A stretch of 64,000 nucleotides of DNA from Meandrina meandrites (lineage: Eukaryota; Cnidaria; Anthozoa; Scleractinia; Meandrinidae). Each line of letters begins with the position of its first letter. Position 1 is the first letter of the stretch. The stretch spans positions 17,374,484 to 17,438,483 of the forward strand of contig OY855913.1 of the NCBI GenBank assembly GCA_963693305.1, written 5' to 3'. Of the stretch, positions 1-11,408 are shown piece after piece. The notes under the pieces are model-generated. The model searched no databases and was not told where the DNA came from. It saw only the letters and a program-made list of their open reading frames with translations. Position numbers and translations under genes: made by a program.

Positions 1-1
1 A

Positions 2-79
2 AACTCATCTCTAAACCCGATCTTGTACTGTTGGGAGGTTCGAGAAGTAAGACGAGCAGTGAAGAGCATGTACAGATAA
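2..79 (+). CDS. 3' end of a class A GPCR gene, cut by the window edge
   Basis: The reading frame opening at base 2 gives the TM7 end and helix 8 of a rhodopsin-type receptor: N-S-S-L-N-P-I-L-Y-C-W, then a basic R-E-V-R-R-A-V-K tail and a TAA stop at 77-79. The NPxxY motif and the following residues match the complete receptors further right almost exactly, so this is the leftmost visible member of the same tandem array. The tail is short, ending about three residues after A-V-K-S. Whether the rest of this copy is intact lies outside the window. The flank at about 180-350 also resembles the 3' flank of the receptor gene ending at 6692, which supports duplication of whole gene-plus-flank units. 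Confidence 0.85.
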   Translation, partial: NSSLNPILYCWEVREVRRAVKSMYR

Positions 80-1970
80 GACGATATTTGTTGTACAGAT
101 CGTTAGAGTTGGAAAATGAAATGACAAACAAGATAAAACTAGGTAGATAAAAGCAAATTTAGTGACTTTGCTACAACATGATAGCCAATTTGTATAATGG
201 TTTCGCAATTAACTTCAAACCGAAAGAAACGTGTAAATAACGATTGGAAAGGTATAGAAAATCACCAAAGAGGTAACAGCTTGGCAAAGATTGTTGCGGG
301 TACGATTCGATGTAAAACCTCGAGAACTTAGTTAAAGATGCGCGCATTATTAATGCCGCAGCCCTTTCACGCATTCAAGTTAAGTCAAAAGGGTGCCGTT
401 TCAACTGTTTTTTTTTTCTTCTGAATTGTTCACACAGATGGCGAACAAACGTCACTATCCAGGATGATTCGTTAGTCAATTAAAGTCACTGCATTTACAT
501 TGCTGACTTTTAAATAAACGAATATTTGAATATTTCCAGAAAATTAACAGCGCACAACCATTTTATCCTTGTTCATTTTGGACTTATTTATCAATATTAG
601 ACCCTCGGCGAGAAAGGAGGAAACTTACGTGAACCATTGATCAGCTTCCGCACGCGAAAACATTACGTACGAAAAACACGAGCCGCAGGCGAGTGTTTTT
701 CTTTTGTCTTCTTAGTTGTTATGGCTTCCCGACTTCTTAAGAATAATTTAGCAGCTCTAGAATTTTCTAGAGGAAGTTTATGGATGACAATAATAGTTCT
801 TGGTTCTAAATGAATTAGTAGTATTGAGTGCAAACGTTTCAGGTATCTTAGTAGCTTCGCTGCAGGTTCAAAATTCGTTTTATTATTGCACTCGTGTTTG
901 ATGCGTCGTTCTGCATCTTGTGGTCAACGAAACTCGAACTTCCAACATGATTGGTCCAATCAGGGACAAACTTAGCTTCTTTTGTTTCCAGATTGTGCTG
1001 TTCTCCCGCTTGTCGTTACACTGTCAAACGCGTTTCATATTCCCGGGAATTTGAATTTGTCTTTTGCAAAATTTTCTGAGTGAAAGTGAACAAAGTGTGT
1101 GATAAATATAATATTTTTCATTTGTTGAATAAATTTCTTTAACGTTTTTGTCTAAAATTGTTCTCCAGATGGCGGACAACTGTCACTCTCTAGGCTGGTA
1201 AGACACAATTCATAATGTCAATTTGACAAAAAATATGACAATATTTACAGTTAATGCCCAACACGCAAACTTTTTTATTTCTGGCCTTTTCAGATTTTCA
1301 ACTAATGCAGGCAAAGGGGCAACTCAAAAGTACCTTATAAACGTATTTTTAATCCCTTTAAGGGGGACGGGCTTCTATCAAATCCAAAATTAGACAGTGC
1401 AATTGAAAATAGGTGCATTCTTGAATCAAAGGAAAAAAGAAACGTCTTTTGTTAGCTACAGGGTGTCTCAATACACTTGCTTATGATCAGTGTGTATGAT
1501 GCAGATTTTACGCATCACATTTTTATCACAAGGATATCAGTAGGAAAATGTAGGTTTATTTTAATTCCAAATATGATGGCAAACTGCTAACAGCTGTATT
1601 TAAATCGACGGACTCGATGATAGACTCTAACCCTAAATAAGCCGCAGCTGATCCTTCGGTCTTTGCTTTATTGCATTTTGTATTTCATATTCTGACACCT
1701 ATAAGAAAAACAGCAACAACCCACCTTTTTTTCAATCGATAAGCGGAAAATATTTTCAAGCAACTGAAATTTCTATCACTTTTCAGCACAGACATGACTT
1801 TTTAATTTTAAAGAAAACTGACATTTGGGGAGATTTAAAAGTCTAATGCAATAAACACCGAGATCCCACAGTTTAAAATTAATATAGCGCCCGGTAAATT
1901 AGTTACAAAGCACAACTGAAACTTTTCACCGGCCACATCGAATCTTGCCGTAAATTGATATTAAGCATTA
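80..1970. other. Intergenic spacer between GPCR copies
   Basis: No convincing gene is visible. Bases 180-350 resemble the flank downstream of the receptor at 5757-6692 (about 6850-6990). Bases 1735-1960 resemble the upstream flank of the receptor-like copies at 13459 and 16350 (class II flank). The short open frames on the minus strand at the left edge show no domain or codon signal. Confidence 0.6.
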
Positions 1971-2037
1971 AGCTGTGGCTTTTTCTCAACTGAAAGAACT
2001 CTTCGCAGTAACCCTAATATTTGACCACGCAAAAACA

Positions 2038-2949
2038 ATGGCCAACATTACTGGAGATGGAAACTACACAAGCAAACTGAACCAAACTCTCAACGCATCA
2101 CCAACTGGCATAGCTGAATTTTTTTCGGCTTTAAACATGTTTCTGTCCATCACCGCATCTCTAGGCAATGCTTTGATTCTCGTTGCTCTTCATAAAGTCT
2201 CTTCTATTTTTCCTCCAACGAAAGGTTTTTTTCGATGTCTGGCGGTCACTGATCTTTGCGTTGGACTTATTGTGCAGCCACTCTATGCCACTCACATTAT
2301 ATATCCTAGAACAAACATGAACGTGAATGACTTTTTCCATGTCGACCAAGTTTATCGCACTTTAAGTTGGATTCTGTGTGGTGTATCTGTCTTGACATCG
2401 ACCGCAATCAGTGTGGACAGACTTCTCGCCCTGTTGTTGGGACTGAGATACAAACATGTCGTAACATTAAGGCGAGCTCGTGTAGTAATCATTTGTGTTT
2501 GGTTTCTTAACGCTTCGGGCGGATTGACGCGAATGTGGAGAGAAGATATGACATTCATGTTAGCCTGTGTTATCTTGAGTCTTTCTCTAATAACAGCGTC
2601 ATTTTGCTACACGAGGATCCATTTCAAACTGCGCCATCAACAAGCCCTGCTACAAAACAATGTTCCCCGAGGACAACCGAACGAAGGAGAGACTCCACTG
2701 AACATAGCAAGATACAAAAAGACAGTTTCCACCATAATGTGGGTACAGTTGGCATTAGTTGCCTGCTACGTCCCGTGGGGCGTTGTGGATGTGCTGTATC
2801 TGAATGGAAAAGAAAATCAAGTGGTTTGGAATGTGACAGGCACTTTAGTTTTTTTAAACTCATCTCTCAACCCCATCCTGTATTGTTGGAAGATCAGAGA
2901 AGTTAGACGAGCTGTGAAGGCCACAATCAGACTGCTTAAATGTTTTTGA
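2038..2949 (+). CDS. Class A (rhodopsin-like) GPCR, melanocortin/MECA-like, array copy 1
   Basis: This encodes a predicted seven-transmembrane receptor at the plasma membrane, 303 residues and intronless. The start is the ATG at 2038, which gives the M-A-N-I-T-G opening shared by all paralogues. The open frame extends upstream to a GTG at 1975, but that is not a likely eukaryotic start. The N-terminus has several N-glycosylation sequons (NIT, NYT, NQT, NAS). Visible landmarks are G-N in TM1 (N44), L-A-V-T-D in TM2 (D72), D-R-L replacing DRY at 127-129, P246 in TM6 and N-P-I-L-Y at 278-282. The usual TM3 cysteine and the TM5 proline are absent and ECL2 is very short. Melanocortin receptors share these features, but they carry DPxxY rather than NPxxY, so the ligand cannot be named. 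W follows P246 here, while the paralogues have F. Confidence 0.9.
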   Translation: MANITGDGNYTSKLNQTLNASPTGIAEFFSALNMFLSITASLGNALILVALHKVSSIFPPTKGFFRCLAVTDLCVGLIVQPLYATHIIYPRTNMNVNDFFHVDQVYRTLSWILCGVSVLTSTAISVDRLLALLLGLRYKHVVTLRRARVVIICVWFLNASGGLTRMWREDMTFMLACVILSLSLITASFCYTRIHFKLRHQQALLQNNVPRGQPNEGETPLNIARYKKTVSTIMWVQLALVACYVPWGVVDVLYLNGKENQVVWNVTGTLVFLNSSLNPILYCWKIREVRRAVKATIRLLKCF

Positions 2950-3261
2950 AAGAATGAACTGTAATTCGATATTAAGTTACAAATTAAAATAAAACAGTGT
3001 GTCATCAGCCCCTTCAGGCAAACAAGCAGAACAGCAAAACAGCAACCATAAAATCGCTTTGAACTTAAATTTACTTTAATTTAATACGAAGCTACCGATG
3101 ACAAAACTTTTAGTTTAAGTCTCTATTTAGGATAGCTTCTGAAGTTCACCCAGCAGTATGATATTCTTCTATCATTGCATTGTATGAGTAATTTCTTAGA
3201 GTCTCGACCTCTCCGAGGTCATTTTCAAGTGCGAGTGAAAATACAAAATTAGCATAAATAT

Positions 3262-3333
<72 letters not shown>

Positions 3334-5756
3334 TGTGGCGTTAATAAGATGAACACAAATCTACTATTGCTCTGAAAATGGATGATAAAAAATGGTGCAT
3401 TCTGAGAGATATAGGTCAGGTTGTTGCTGTAAACAAGAGTTTTTCAGACATTTGCCACACTTGATGGGCGGTGGGGCGGATATCTTTACCTAAATCTTTT
3501 AAACAGGACTTTAAATATTTGATGTTCCAGTGCTTTCACCCCTTCACAGCCTACCCCTCCTCTCCTTCGTTCTGAATTTAGTTCCAAAATCAGCTAGTCC
3601 CAATCTTATGCACAAGGACAGAAAGAAGCACTGTAAGATTAAAGCGCTTTCCCTACACAACGCAACGTAAGACAATAAACACACGGACATTGCCTCCGCA
3701 CTACGGCGCTAAAAACTCGACCAGCTCTCCTCCACAACAACCTAACCATAGTGACTTATGTTGTATTCATTAATACGTGACTCAATTATATTTTGGCCAA
3801 AAGGGTGGAAATGAAAGGAATGCGTTTTTCAATCACTATCAGACAATCATCATCAACGGAAGCACTGTTCAGTGTAAAATATTCTGAATATTTCGCTTTC
3901 ATTTTGCCAAGTTCCTAGCTCCCTTATACTCACAGCTGCTTTGATCTGAAACGGCCATCACTTGTCTAATGTAGACTGACTGCCGCTATGTTGGCAGGTA
4001 ACTGACAAATTTTTCAACGAATACCTGAATATGTACACAATAACAAGAAAGCAAAAATTAAAACATCAATGAGGAAGGACGTACACTGGAACAAATTTGG
4101 TCGAGAGATTCGCTTTTATTTCGCCATAAAAAAACTATATTTAACATGTTTTACTGTTCACTTGGGCAAAGAATGGCGTTATTTATAATCATGCAGTGGG
4201 TGAGGAGGGGGTGCTTATGTAAACTGTGGTATGCGAGAGAAGAAGTAATTGAGTCCAACAATATAACGGGCCCTCGGTTATGTGGCGTATTGAGATGTTG
4301 CCCTAAAAACTGAATTGAAGCCGGCTTATGAATTACAACTGATGCATTTTGGAATGTCAGGTTATTGTTGTAAAAAGAGAACAATCCAGAAATTTGTCAC
4401 AATGTTAGCTTGGAGTGGATATTTTAAACCAAATTTTTTAAACAGGAATTTATAATTAAATACTCAATGTTCCTTGACAAGCTATCCCTCCGCCCCCTTT
4501 TTCCCCCTCTCGCCCAGCATTTATTCAGTTTTTCCCAAAGTCAACCAGTACCAACTTTTTACGCAAGGACAGATGCATTGTTAGATTAAGGTGCCTTCTC
4601 TACACAACGCAACGCGAAAAAATAAGCACAAGGAGACCAGCTTCCCTCGAAAGCGCTAACAACTCCACAAGCTCGCTTCCGCAACAATTTAACCATAGTG
4701 ACGGATAGTATATTCCTTAATAAGTGACTCGATTTTATTTTTGTCAATGGGGTGAAAATGAAAATGTGTTTCATAATCATGTTGGGATTACAGCTTAGTC
4801 CAATTATATTTTCCAAAGACGCACTGCTCGGTGTGAAATATTCTGAAAATTTTACGTTTTTACTTCCCTTAAAGGGGCACTATCACGGCTGATCATAGAA
4901 ATTTCTATGTTCTGATTTCCTCAATATATTGCCAAATACCACCAAATACACGAATAAATTTGATAAAGAGATCCCACAAAACAAGATAGAACAGTTATTG
5001 TGAGGAAGAAATACAGGATTGCAAGGATGGAAGTGGATTGTGTTTGATTTTTGGACAGGATGTCCAGAAATCAAAGCTGCCATTCTGGTGAAATTTTGAA
5101 CCGTTCATTAGTCACTTTTTCCACTTAATTGATATTTCTTTGCTTTTACCACTTTTAGCATTTTTCTCTTCCTATTGCAACACAATAAAGCGCAATTATA
5201 GCAAGCTACATGCCATTTTTATATAAAATATGATATTCCAGGCATGATAGTGGATTGATCTGAGACGGCTGTCATTTTTTTGATGAGAAATTGCCAGTAT
5301 TTTGGCAGGTAATGTTAAATTAAGTGAGTATTTGCATATCGAGTCTTAGAGGAATTTGCGAATCCGTGTTATCAGTAATTACCGCCGGTATAGCTACAAC
5401 ATCTACTTGTTAATAAATAAATACTGATAGAATTTTGTGAAAGCGTAACAGATGGTATTCTTTCAGTTTTAACCTGCATTTTGTTGTCAATTATCCCATA
5501 TTTTAATGGCTAGATAAAATATCACAATTGCAATTCTCCTTAATTGACAGATATAAACCTATCACATTTCGAGAGAAACGTGACGTTAAATAAGAAAAAA
5601 AATAGAGACAGGTGAGAAAACATATATACAGCCCCGGTAACAGTCAAAGCACAACTGCATATGATGTCAATGACATATAAAATCATTATCTGTTGATTTC
5701 TCAACCAAAACCATTCTTTACAGCAAGGTTCATTTCCTTAATCACCGCGACGAAAA
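2950..5756 (+). repeat. Duplicated upstream unit (class I flank), two degraded copies, with an ATTT microsatellite
   Basis: There is no gene here. Bases 3340-4010 and 4150-5756 are two related copies of one unit. Both contain the stretch about a GTGACT near TATATTC or TTCATTAATA, the phrase ACGCACTGTTC and the same block just before a receptor start. The second copy is very similar to 10160-11408 (upstream of a pseudogene) and to 18355-21602 (upstream of the receptor at 21603), where it is interrupted by insertions. Just before the receptor start at 5757 the sequence CCATTCTTTACAG (about 5710-5722) looks like a 3' splice site for a 5'UTR intron, and it is conserved in the 21603 copy. Confidence 0.7.
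3263..3333. repeat. ATTT tetranucleotide microsatellite
   Basis: About 17 uninterrupted copies of ATTT or TATT run between AT-rich flanks in the spacer. It is a simple repeat with no coding role. Confidence 0.95.
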
Positions 5757-6692
5757 ATGGCCAACATTACTGGAGATGGAAACTGCGCAGACGAACTAAA
5801 CCAAATAGACAGCGCACCACCAGCAGGTATACTTGAACTTTTTTCCGCTTTGAACATTTTTCTTTCCATCACCGCATCTCTGGGCAATGCTTTGATCCTC
5901 GTTGCTCTTCATAAAGTCTCTTCTATTCATCCTCCGACAAAACTTTTCTTTCGATGCCTGGCGCTCACTGATCTTTGCGTCGGACTTATAGTACAACCAA
6001 TCTTTGCAACCAGTATTGTGTCTCGCCTGATAATAACTGAGATCAACGTGAATGCCTTGAGCGATGTTTTTAATGTTGCTCATGCTTTTGGATGGCTTTT
6101 GTGTGCAATATCTGTCTTGACATCGACCGCAATTAGTGTGGACAGACTTATCGCCCTGTTGTTGGGACTGAGATACAGACATGTTGTGACAATAAGGCGA
6201 ATTCGTGTGGTTATAATCTGTTTCTCTTTAATTGGTGCGTTAGCTGGATCGTTCCGGATGTGGAGAAGAGTCGTCACATTTAGGATAGGATTCGTTCTGT
6301 TAACACTTTCTCTGGTAACTTCGATTTTCTGTTACACGAGGATCTACCTCAAATTACGACATTGTCAAGCCCGAGTACAAAACACTGTTCCCCAAGGACA
6401 ACCGAACGTTAACAGAGAAGGGATTCCACCAAACATAGCAGGATACAAAAGGACAGTTTCTAGCATAATGTGGGTGCAGTTGGCATTAGTTGCTTGTTAT
6501 GTTCCGTTTGCTATCGCTGCTGTTCTGGATGTGAATGGAATAAAAAATGAGGTGGCTTGGCTCACGACGGAGACTCTAGTCTACTTAAACTCATCTCTAA
6601 ACCCGATCTTGTACTGTTGGAAAATCCGAGAAGTGAGACAAGCAGTGAAGGACACAATCAGGCAGCTTAACTGTTTTAAAAACGTCACCTGA
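5757..6692 (+). CDS. Class A GPCR, melanocortin/MECA-like, array copy 2
   Basis: This is an intronless seven-TM receptor of 311 residues. ATG 5757 sits in a good context (AAAAATGG) and starts the family's M-A-N-I-T-G-D-G-N opening. It carries TM1 G-N, TM2 L-A-L-T-D (most paralogues read L-A-V-T-D), D-R-L at the end of TM3, C-Y-V-P-F in TM6 and N-P-I-L-Y in TM7. The C-terminal tail ends at N-V-T with a TGA at the codon where the 21603 paralogue reads TGT and continues for about 16 residues. The tail was therefore shortened by a point change. The upstream 500 bases are nearly identical to those before the pseudogene at about 11409, showing a recent duplication. The ligand is unknown. Confidence 0.92.
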   Translation: MANITGDGNCADELNQIDSAPPAGILELFSALNIFLSITASLGNALILVALHKVSSIHPPTKLFFRCLALTDLCVGLIVQPIFATSIVSRLIITEINVNALSDVFNVAHAFGWLLCAISVLTSTAISVDRLIALLLGLRYRHVVTIRRIRVVIICFSLIGALAGSFRMWRRVVTFRIGFVLLTLSLVTSIFCYTRIYLKLRHCQARVQNTVPQGQPNVNREGIPPNIAGYKRTVSSIMWVQLALVACYVPFAIAAVLDVNGIKNEVAWLTTETLVYLNSSLNPILYCWKIREVRQAVKDTIRQLNCFKNVT

Positions 6693-7280
6693 GGACATCG
6701 TGTAGATCATATAGATCGACACGAAAAGTAAAACTAAAATGCCAAAAAGTATAGAAATAACGCAAAAAGTAGATTTGAAGGCACTGGGCCACGATATATC
6801 AATTAAGGTAATTTTCGCAATGTTTTTGTAAAAACCCTCAAGTCGAAGGAGACCTGAAAATAATTAGTTTAAAAGATAGAAAAGCACCGAAGAGGTTAAA
6901 GTAAGCTAGTCAAAAGAAAAACATGGGAAAGATTGTGACGGATTACGGATGAACGGATAAACTTGAAAAGTTAGCAAGAGATGCGCCATCCATGACGAGA
7001 CCTCTTTACTCCAATCAGAAAGACATGAACTTTGTTTGTACTTTAATTTACTTAAATGAATCGACTGTTCGGTGGGTCTGTTCGGTATATTTTAATTTCA
7101 AAGGTCCTTTTAAATTTCTAAAGGATAGTTTCGCTACCTTTTTATATAGTCGAACTCGTGAGAGGCACCTCTCCCGGGCGAAGTCTCCCTGTACATGTAA
7201 AGTTCACTAGGGGGAGTAACCTCCTCATGCCGTGTTTTTTTTAACCTGACATTGGAAGTATATTCTGTTATAATTAGTAG
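6693..7280. other. 3' flank of GPCR copy 2
   Basis: No gene is seen. Bases 6850-6990 resemble 190-350, the flank after the partial receptor at the left edge, so they are part of the duplicated unit. The open frame at 6992-7210 lacks any domain signature. Confidence 0.5.
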
Positions 7281-8757
7281 CCCCATGATTTATACACAAT
7301 TTTGTTACTAGAGATTAATTCGCGCGCGCGTTTGCCAGAGACACAAACGTTTCAAATTTGAAACTTAATCTCGTGGCGCATCACCAACGAATTCTTATCC
7401 ACTGATGAAGGGCAAAGCCCGAAACGTTTGGGTTATGTTTTCAACTTAAATTTAGCACTATCAGTTTAACATTGTCTCAACTTATTACAACTGACGAACA
7501 AGTGCTACGCAGCTTACGAAGTTTTTTTTGCCTTCGAATAACATTATTAATTTCATTCCTGCGACTAAAGATCTATTGCTTTTCGATGCTATGCCGAGCA
7601 ACAAAGATATCGTTGCCGAAATACGCCATGAGCTCAAAGATTGCCTCCACCTCTTTCCTGCTAATGTCCACGAACCAACTGAGTCTTTGGCTATGTCTAC
7701 CTTCTGCAAGACAAGATTCACTTGTCACATTAACTTTCTTGGTCGTTGCTTACGCCGCAGAGTGGTACCAGTTGGCATTTCTATCAGATTCCATCCGTCC
7801 AGTCTTCCCAATGGGTAAGTACGAAACGATAAATCCATTATGTTCAAGAAAACATATGCAAGCTACGATTCGTTCTATGACCACTAAACGTGATTTGGCG
7901 TGAGTTTCCATGGGATTGAAAAACACTGTGAACATTTGAAAAGGGTTTGCTCTGAGGAAACCTCTCGCCTCATACGGAGGTTAATCCATGAACTAAACTC
8001 AACGACTTACAAATGACTTAAATCCACCAAGGAAAAGAAACTGGCCGAACTTTGCAGACCCAGGCGTCAAGAGCAGCCGGCGAATATAAATAACATTAGC
8101 ACCAACAACAATAATTTTTATCAGGGTAAGCTTGTTGTCACTATCTTTGATGACTTACCTGTTTCTGTTGCTGAAAAGTCATTATTAAGTAAAGGGCTCA
8201 CCTTTGTAGCTATCAAAAAGGGTACTGACAAATATCAAGCGGATAGTAAAACTTTTACTGTCGCCTCCGTTTGTGGGCCCATTTCCATAACGACACTTGC
8301 GACACTTGCGATTCATTTGCAAAGCAGAGCCAAAAGGGGTTAGTTTGGACCCTAGTTTGGACCCCAACCGAGGGAAGATCATCACTGATTAACCGTTCCC
8401 GTCGCACTGTCAATACTCTAAACTTTAAGGTCAGAACGTATTAAGACAATTTATCACTAGCCGAACAACAAGTGTTACTCCACCCTGACCAAACGCAATG
8501 ACCTCATCATAAAACCGGCAGACAGGTGGCGCGGTTGTTGTATGATCACGCCCCTTGGATGACGCCGAACCACATCGCCAGCTATCTGATGGTTGGTTTT
8601 ACGAACGCCTTGACCATGACCCTGTTAAGGAATACCAGCAAGTTATCAAATCAACCGTCAACCAAATAGCTGGCCAAACGATACAAGCCAAGCTGTCTTG
8701 TGTTCTTGGGCAAGACACTTACTCTCATAGTGCCTCTCTTCACTCGGGTGTATAAAT
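7280..8757 (+). mobile_element. Penelope-like retroelement remnant (5' part with hammerhead ribozyme and N-terminal RT region)
   Basis: This is the degraded 5' part of a Penelope-like element. After the ribozyme at about 7394-7436, broken reading frames contain N-terminal Penelope motifs: L-L-S-K-G-L-T-F-V at about 8190-8220, a damaged K-P-A-D-(K/R)-G-G-A box at about 8512-8535 with a small deletion, then Q-L-S-D..F-Y-E-R-L-D-H-D-P..E-Y-Q-Q at about 8579-8660. No frame is continuous and the catalytic RT core and any GIY-YIG endonuclease are missing. The element is truncated at about 8757, where receptor-unit sequence resumes. The order of ribozyme followed by ORF agrees with the known organisation of Penelope-like elements. 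Confidence 0.75.
7394..7436 (+). ncRNA. Type I hammerhead ribozyme motif with minimal stem III
   Basis: The conserved core is intact: CTGATGA at 7402-7408, a stem II hairpin GGGC-AAA-GCCC at 7410-7420, and GAAAC at 7421-7425. Stem III is only AC/GT (7424-7427), and the cleavage-site U would be 7428. Stem I pairs 7397-7401 (ATCCA) with 7429-7433 (TGGGT). One A at 7409 is bulged next to stem II. Such very short stem III forms are known from Penelope-like elements, where they are thought to act as dimers. The downstream Penelope coding remnants fit this. Activity is inferred from structure only. Confidence 0.72.
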
Positions 8758-10160
8758 GGGTACCAGAGCCGGAATGCTGACTTATCTTGTATTTATTAAT
8801 AAGTGACTAAATGTTATTGTGGTCAAAAGGGTGGTGCGTCTTAAAATCCCTTTGGTATTACAGCTTAGTCCAATCACTATCAACGGACGCACTGTTCAGA
8901 GTAAAATATTGTGAAAATTTCACTTTTAGTTTGCCAAGTATCAAGTTCCCTTACAGCTGTATTAAATCTGTAAGGAATGTCATTTTTAAGTACAGAATGC
9001 ACTATTGTCATGATTGTGTGTGGGGCTGTCGTCCGCTAAAGTCGCCATCACGCTAACACACTTAAGCGCTAGCGCGAAAATTTTGCTAATTAATTAGTAT
9101 CAATTAATTAATTATTGTTGTGAAGGGGATAAAGGGTGGGGAGTACCTGACTGTGTGCACTAGGTGAATCGACGTTACTTTTATATGAAGAACACGAAGA
9201 CTATAAATTTTTTTTCGGAAGACTATTTTCTTTCCTTGTGATATTATTCCTCTTTGAGCAGAAAACTTTGGGGTAAACACATGCGCAGAAGGTAAATCTA
9301 TTACGTGCTTGAGCTCACGAACGTTACGTGCTTTTCTCTGCGGTACGATTCTTGTCGACTCAGTGGCGCCAAGTTAAACCGCAAATTGAGTTAGAATTTT
9401 AGGCGTGATAGTGCTTCGTGTAAAATAATTCTTGATATGGTACATCTCATAGACTGAGAATAAGAGACATTACTTCGATTAATCGATAATATCAGTGTCA
9501 TAACTGGTTTTATCAAAGCGAAACAACTACTGCTGATGACGCTGTGTTTGCAAAAAGGCCTTATCGTAGCATAGCCAATGTGGTAAATATTACAAAACGC
9601 TTTCATAATTAAATATGCCAAAAATTTGAAACGGGATTTTTTGGCAAAAATTTCTTAACAACCACGAAATAAGCACTCCAGGTGTACTGCGCTTTGAAAA
9701 ACCTTCCGAAAGAGATGTTTTCTGATTTGATACGCTATAAATTTCGTGAAACGGTGGTGCTCTGTGTTTAAAATAAGTCATGTGGAAAAATGAGGCAACT
9801 CAAAAGGGATTGTGCTGACTGGCCAAAATTTGACACCTGAGACAACCGGAAGCGGCGTAAATTTCGGGACATTTAAAAAGTGTAATTTAAACAAGCTGCA
9901 GTTTGAATTCACAGGATAGGTCGGTGCGCAAACTTTTCTGAATTCTTAGACTCAATAATTCCATAGTTAAAATTATGTGTAATAACAAAACAGAAAAAAA
10001 AACTTACATACGCTTAAGAGACAAACAAAAGTGTCATGTTACAAACGAACAAAAGTATCGTGTTACGATTGGAAAGAAAGCAATATTAAACCAACCGGTT
10101 CTTCAATGAGTAAGGAAGGACAGAACAAATTTAATTGACAAATTCGCTTTAATTTCGCCT
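8758..10160. other. Spacer with a partial copy of the receptor upstream unit
   Basis: Bases 8767-8985 are another partial copy of the class I upstream unit, with the block around AATAAGTGACT and the ACGCACTGTTCAG phrase. The rest (9000-10160) is AT-rich and shows no gene, TIR or tandem repeat that I can support. Confidence 0.5.
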
Positions 10161-11408
10161 TAAAACTATTATTAAAATGTTAACTGCTTGCGTACGCGAA
10201 GAATGGCTTAATTGTGTGCTATATTGCGCTGACAAACCCCACACGCAAATTGAATGCGTCACTAGTAGGTGTTTTCCTGTTAAAAATAATTTGATTCGGA
10301 CGCGGGGAGGGGATGCTCATGTCAACTGTGGTATGGGAGGGAGGAAGCAATTGAGTCCAACAATATAACGGCCCTCTGGCCTGGCTTATTTGGCGTATTG
10401 TGATGTTGCCCTGAAAACTGAATTGAAGCCGGCTTATAAATTACAACTGATGCATTTTGGAAAGCCAGGTTATTGTTGTAAAAAATAACAATCCAGAAAT
10501 TTGTCACAATGTTGGCGTTGGAGTGGATGTTTTAAGCGAAATTTTTTAAACAGGAATTTATAATTAAATACTTAATGTTCCTTGACAACCAGTACCAGTT
10601 TTTGTACGCAAGGACAGATGCATTGTTAGATTAAGGTGCCTTCTCTACACAACGCAACGCAAAAAAAAGAAGCACAAGGAGACCAGCTTCGCTTGAAAAC
10701 GCTAACAACTCCACAAGCTCGCTTCCGCAGTAATATAAACATAATGAATGAGGGTATATTCCTTAATCAGTGACTCCATATTATTTTTGTCAATGGGGTG
10801 AAAATGAAAATGTGTTTCATAATCATGTTGGGATTACAACTTAGTCCAATTATATTTTCCAAAGACGCACTTTTCGGTTTGAAATATTTTACCAAGTTTT
10901 TACTTCCCTTATAGTGGATTTGATCTGAGACGGCTGTCATTTTTCTGACGAGGAATTGCCAGTATTTTGGCAGGTAAAGTTAAATTAAGTGAGTATTTGC
11001 ATATCGAGTCTTTGAGGAATTTGCGAATCCGTGTTATCATTAATTACCGCCGGTATAGCTACAACATCTTCTTGTTAATAAATAAATACTGATAGAATTT
11101 TGTGAAAGCGTAACAGATTGTATTCTTTCAGTTTCAACCTGCATTTTGTTGTCAATTATCCCATATTTTAATGGCTAGATAAAATATCACAATTGCAATT
11201 CTCCTTAATTGACAGATATAAACCTATCACATTTCGAGAGAAACGTGACGTTAAATAAGAAAAAAAAATAGAGACAGGTGAGAAAACATATACACAGCCC
11301 CGGTAACAGTCACAGCACAACTGCATATGATATCAACGACATATAAAATCATTATCTGTTGATTTCTCAACCAAAACCATTCTTTACCGCAAGGTTCATT
11401 TTCTTAAT
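10160..11408 (+). repeat. Class I upstream unit, copy before the GPCR pseudogene
   Basis: The unit is nearly identical to 4150-5756, including the block AATACTGATAGAATTTTGTG and the AT-rich run-up to the receptor. The splice-acceptor-like CCATTCTTTACAG of the functional copies is CCATTCTTTACCG here (about 11378-11390), so the AG is lost together with the start codon. Confidence 0.75.

Noticed and set aside
1975..2037. In-frame extension of GPCR copy 1 upstream of ATG 2038
   Set aside because: It starts with GTG, and all paralogues begin at the conserved M-A-N-I-T-G methionine.
3263..3333. CRISPR-like array
   Set aside because: It is a plain ATTT microsatellite in a eukaryotic genome.
7472..7903. 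Independent gene after the hammerhead
   Set aside because: The frames are pieces of a decayed Penelope-like ORF and do not persist.
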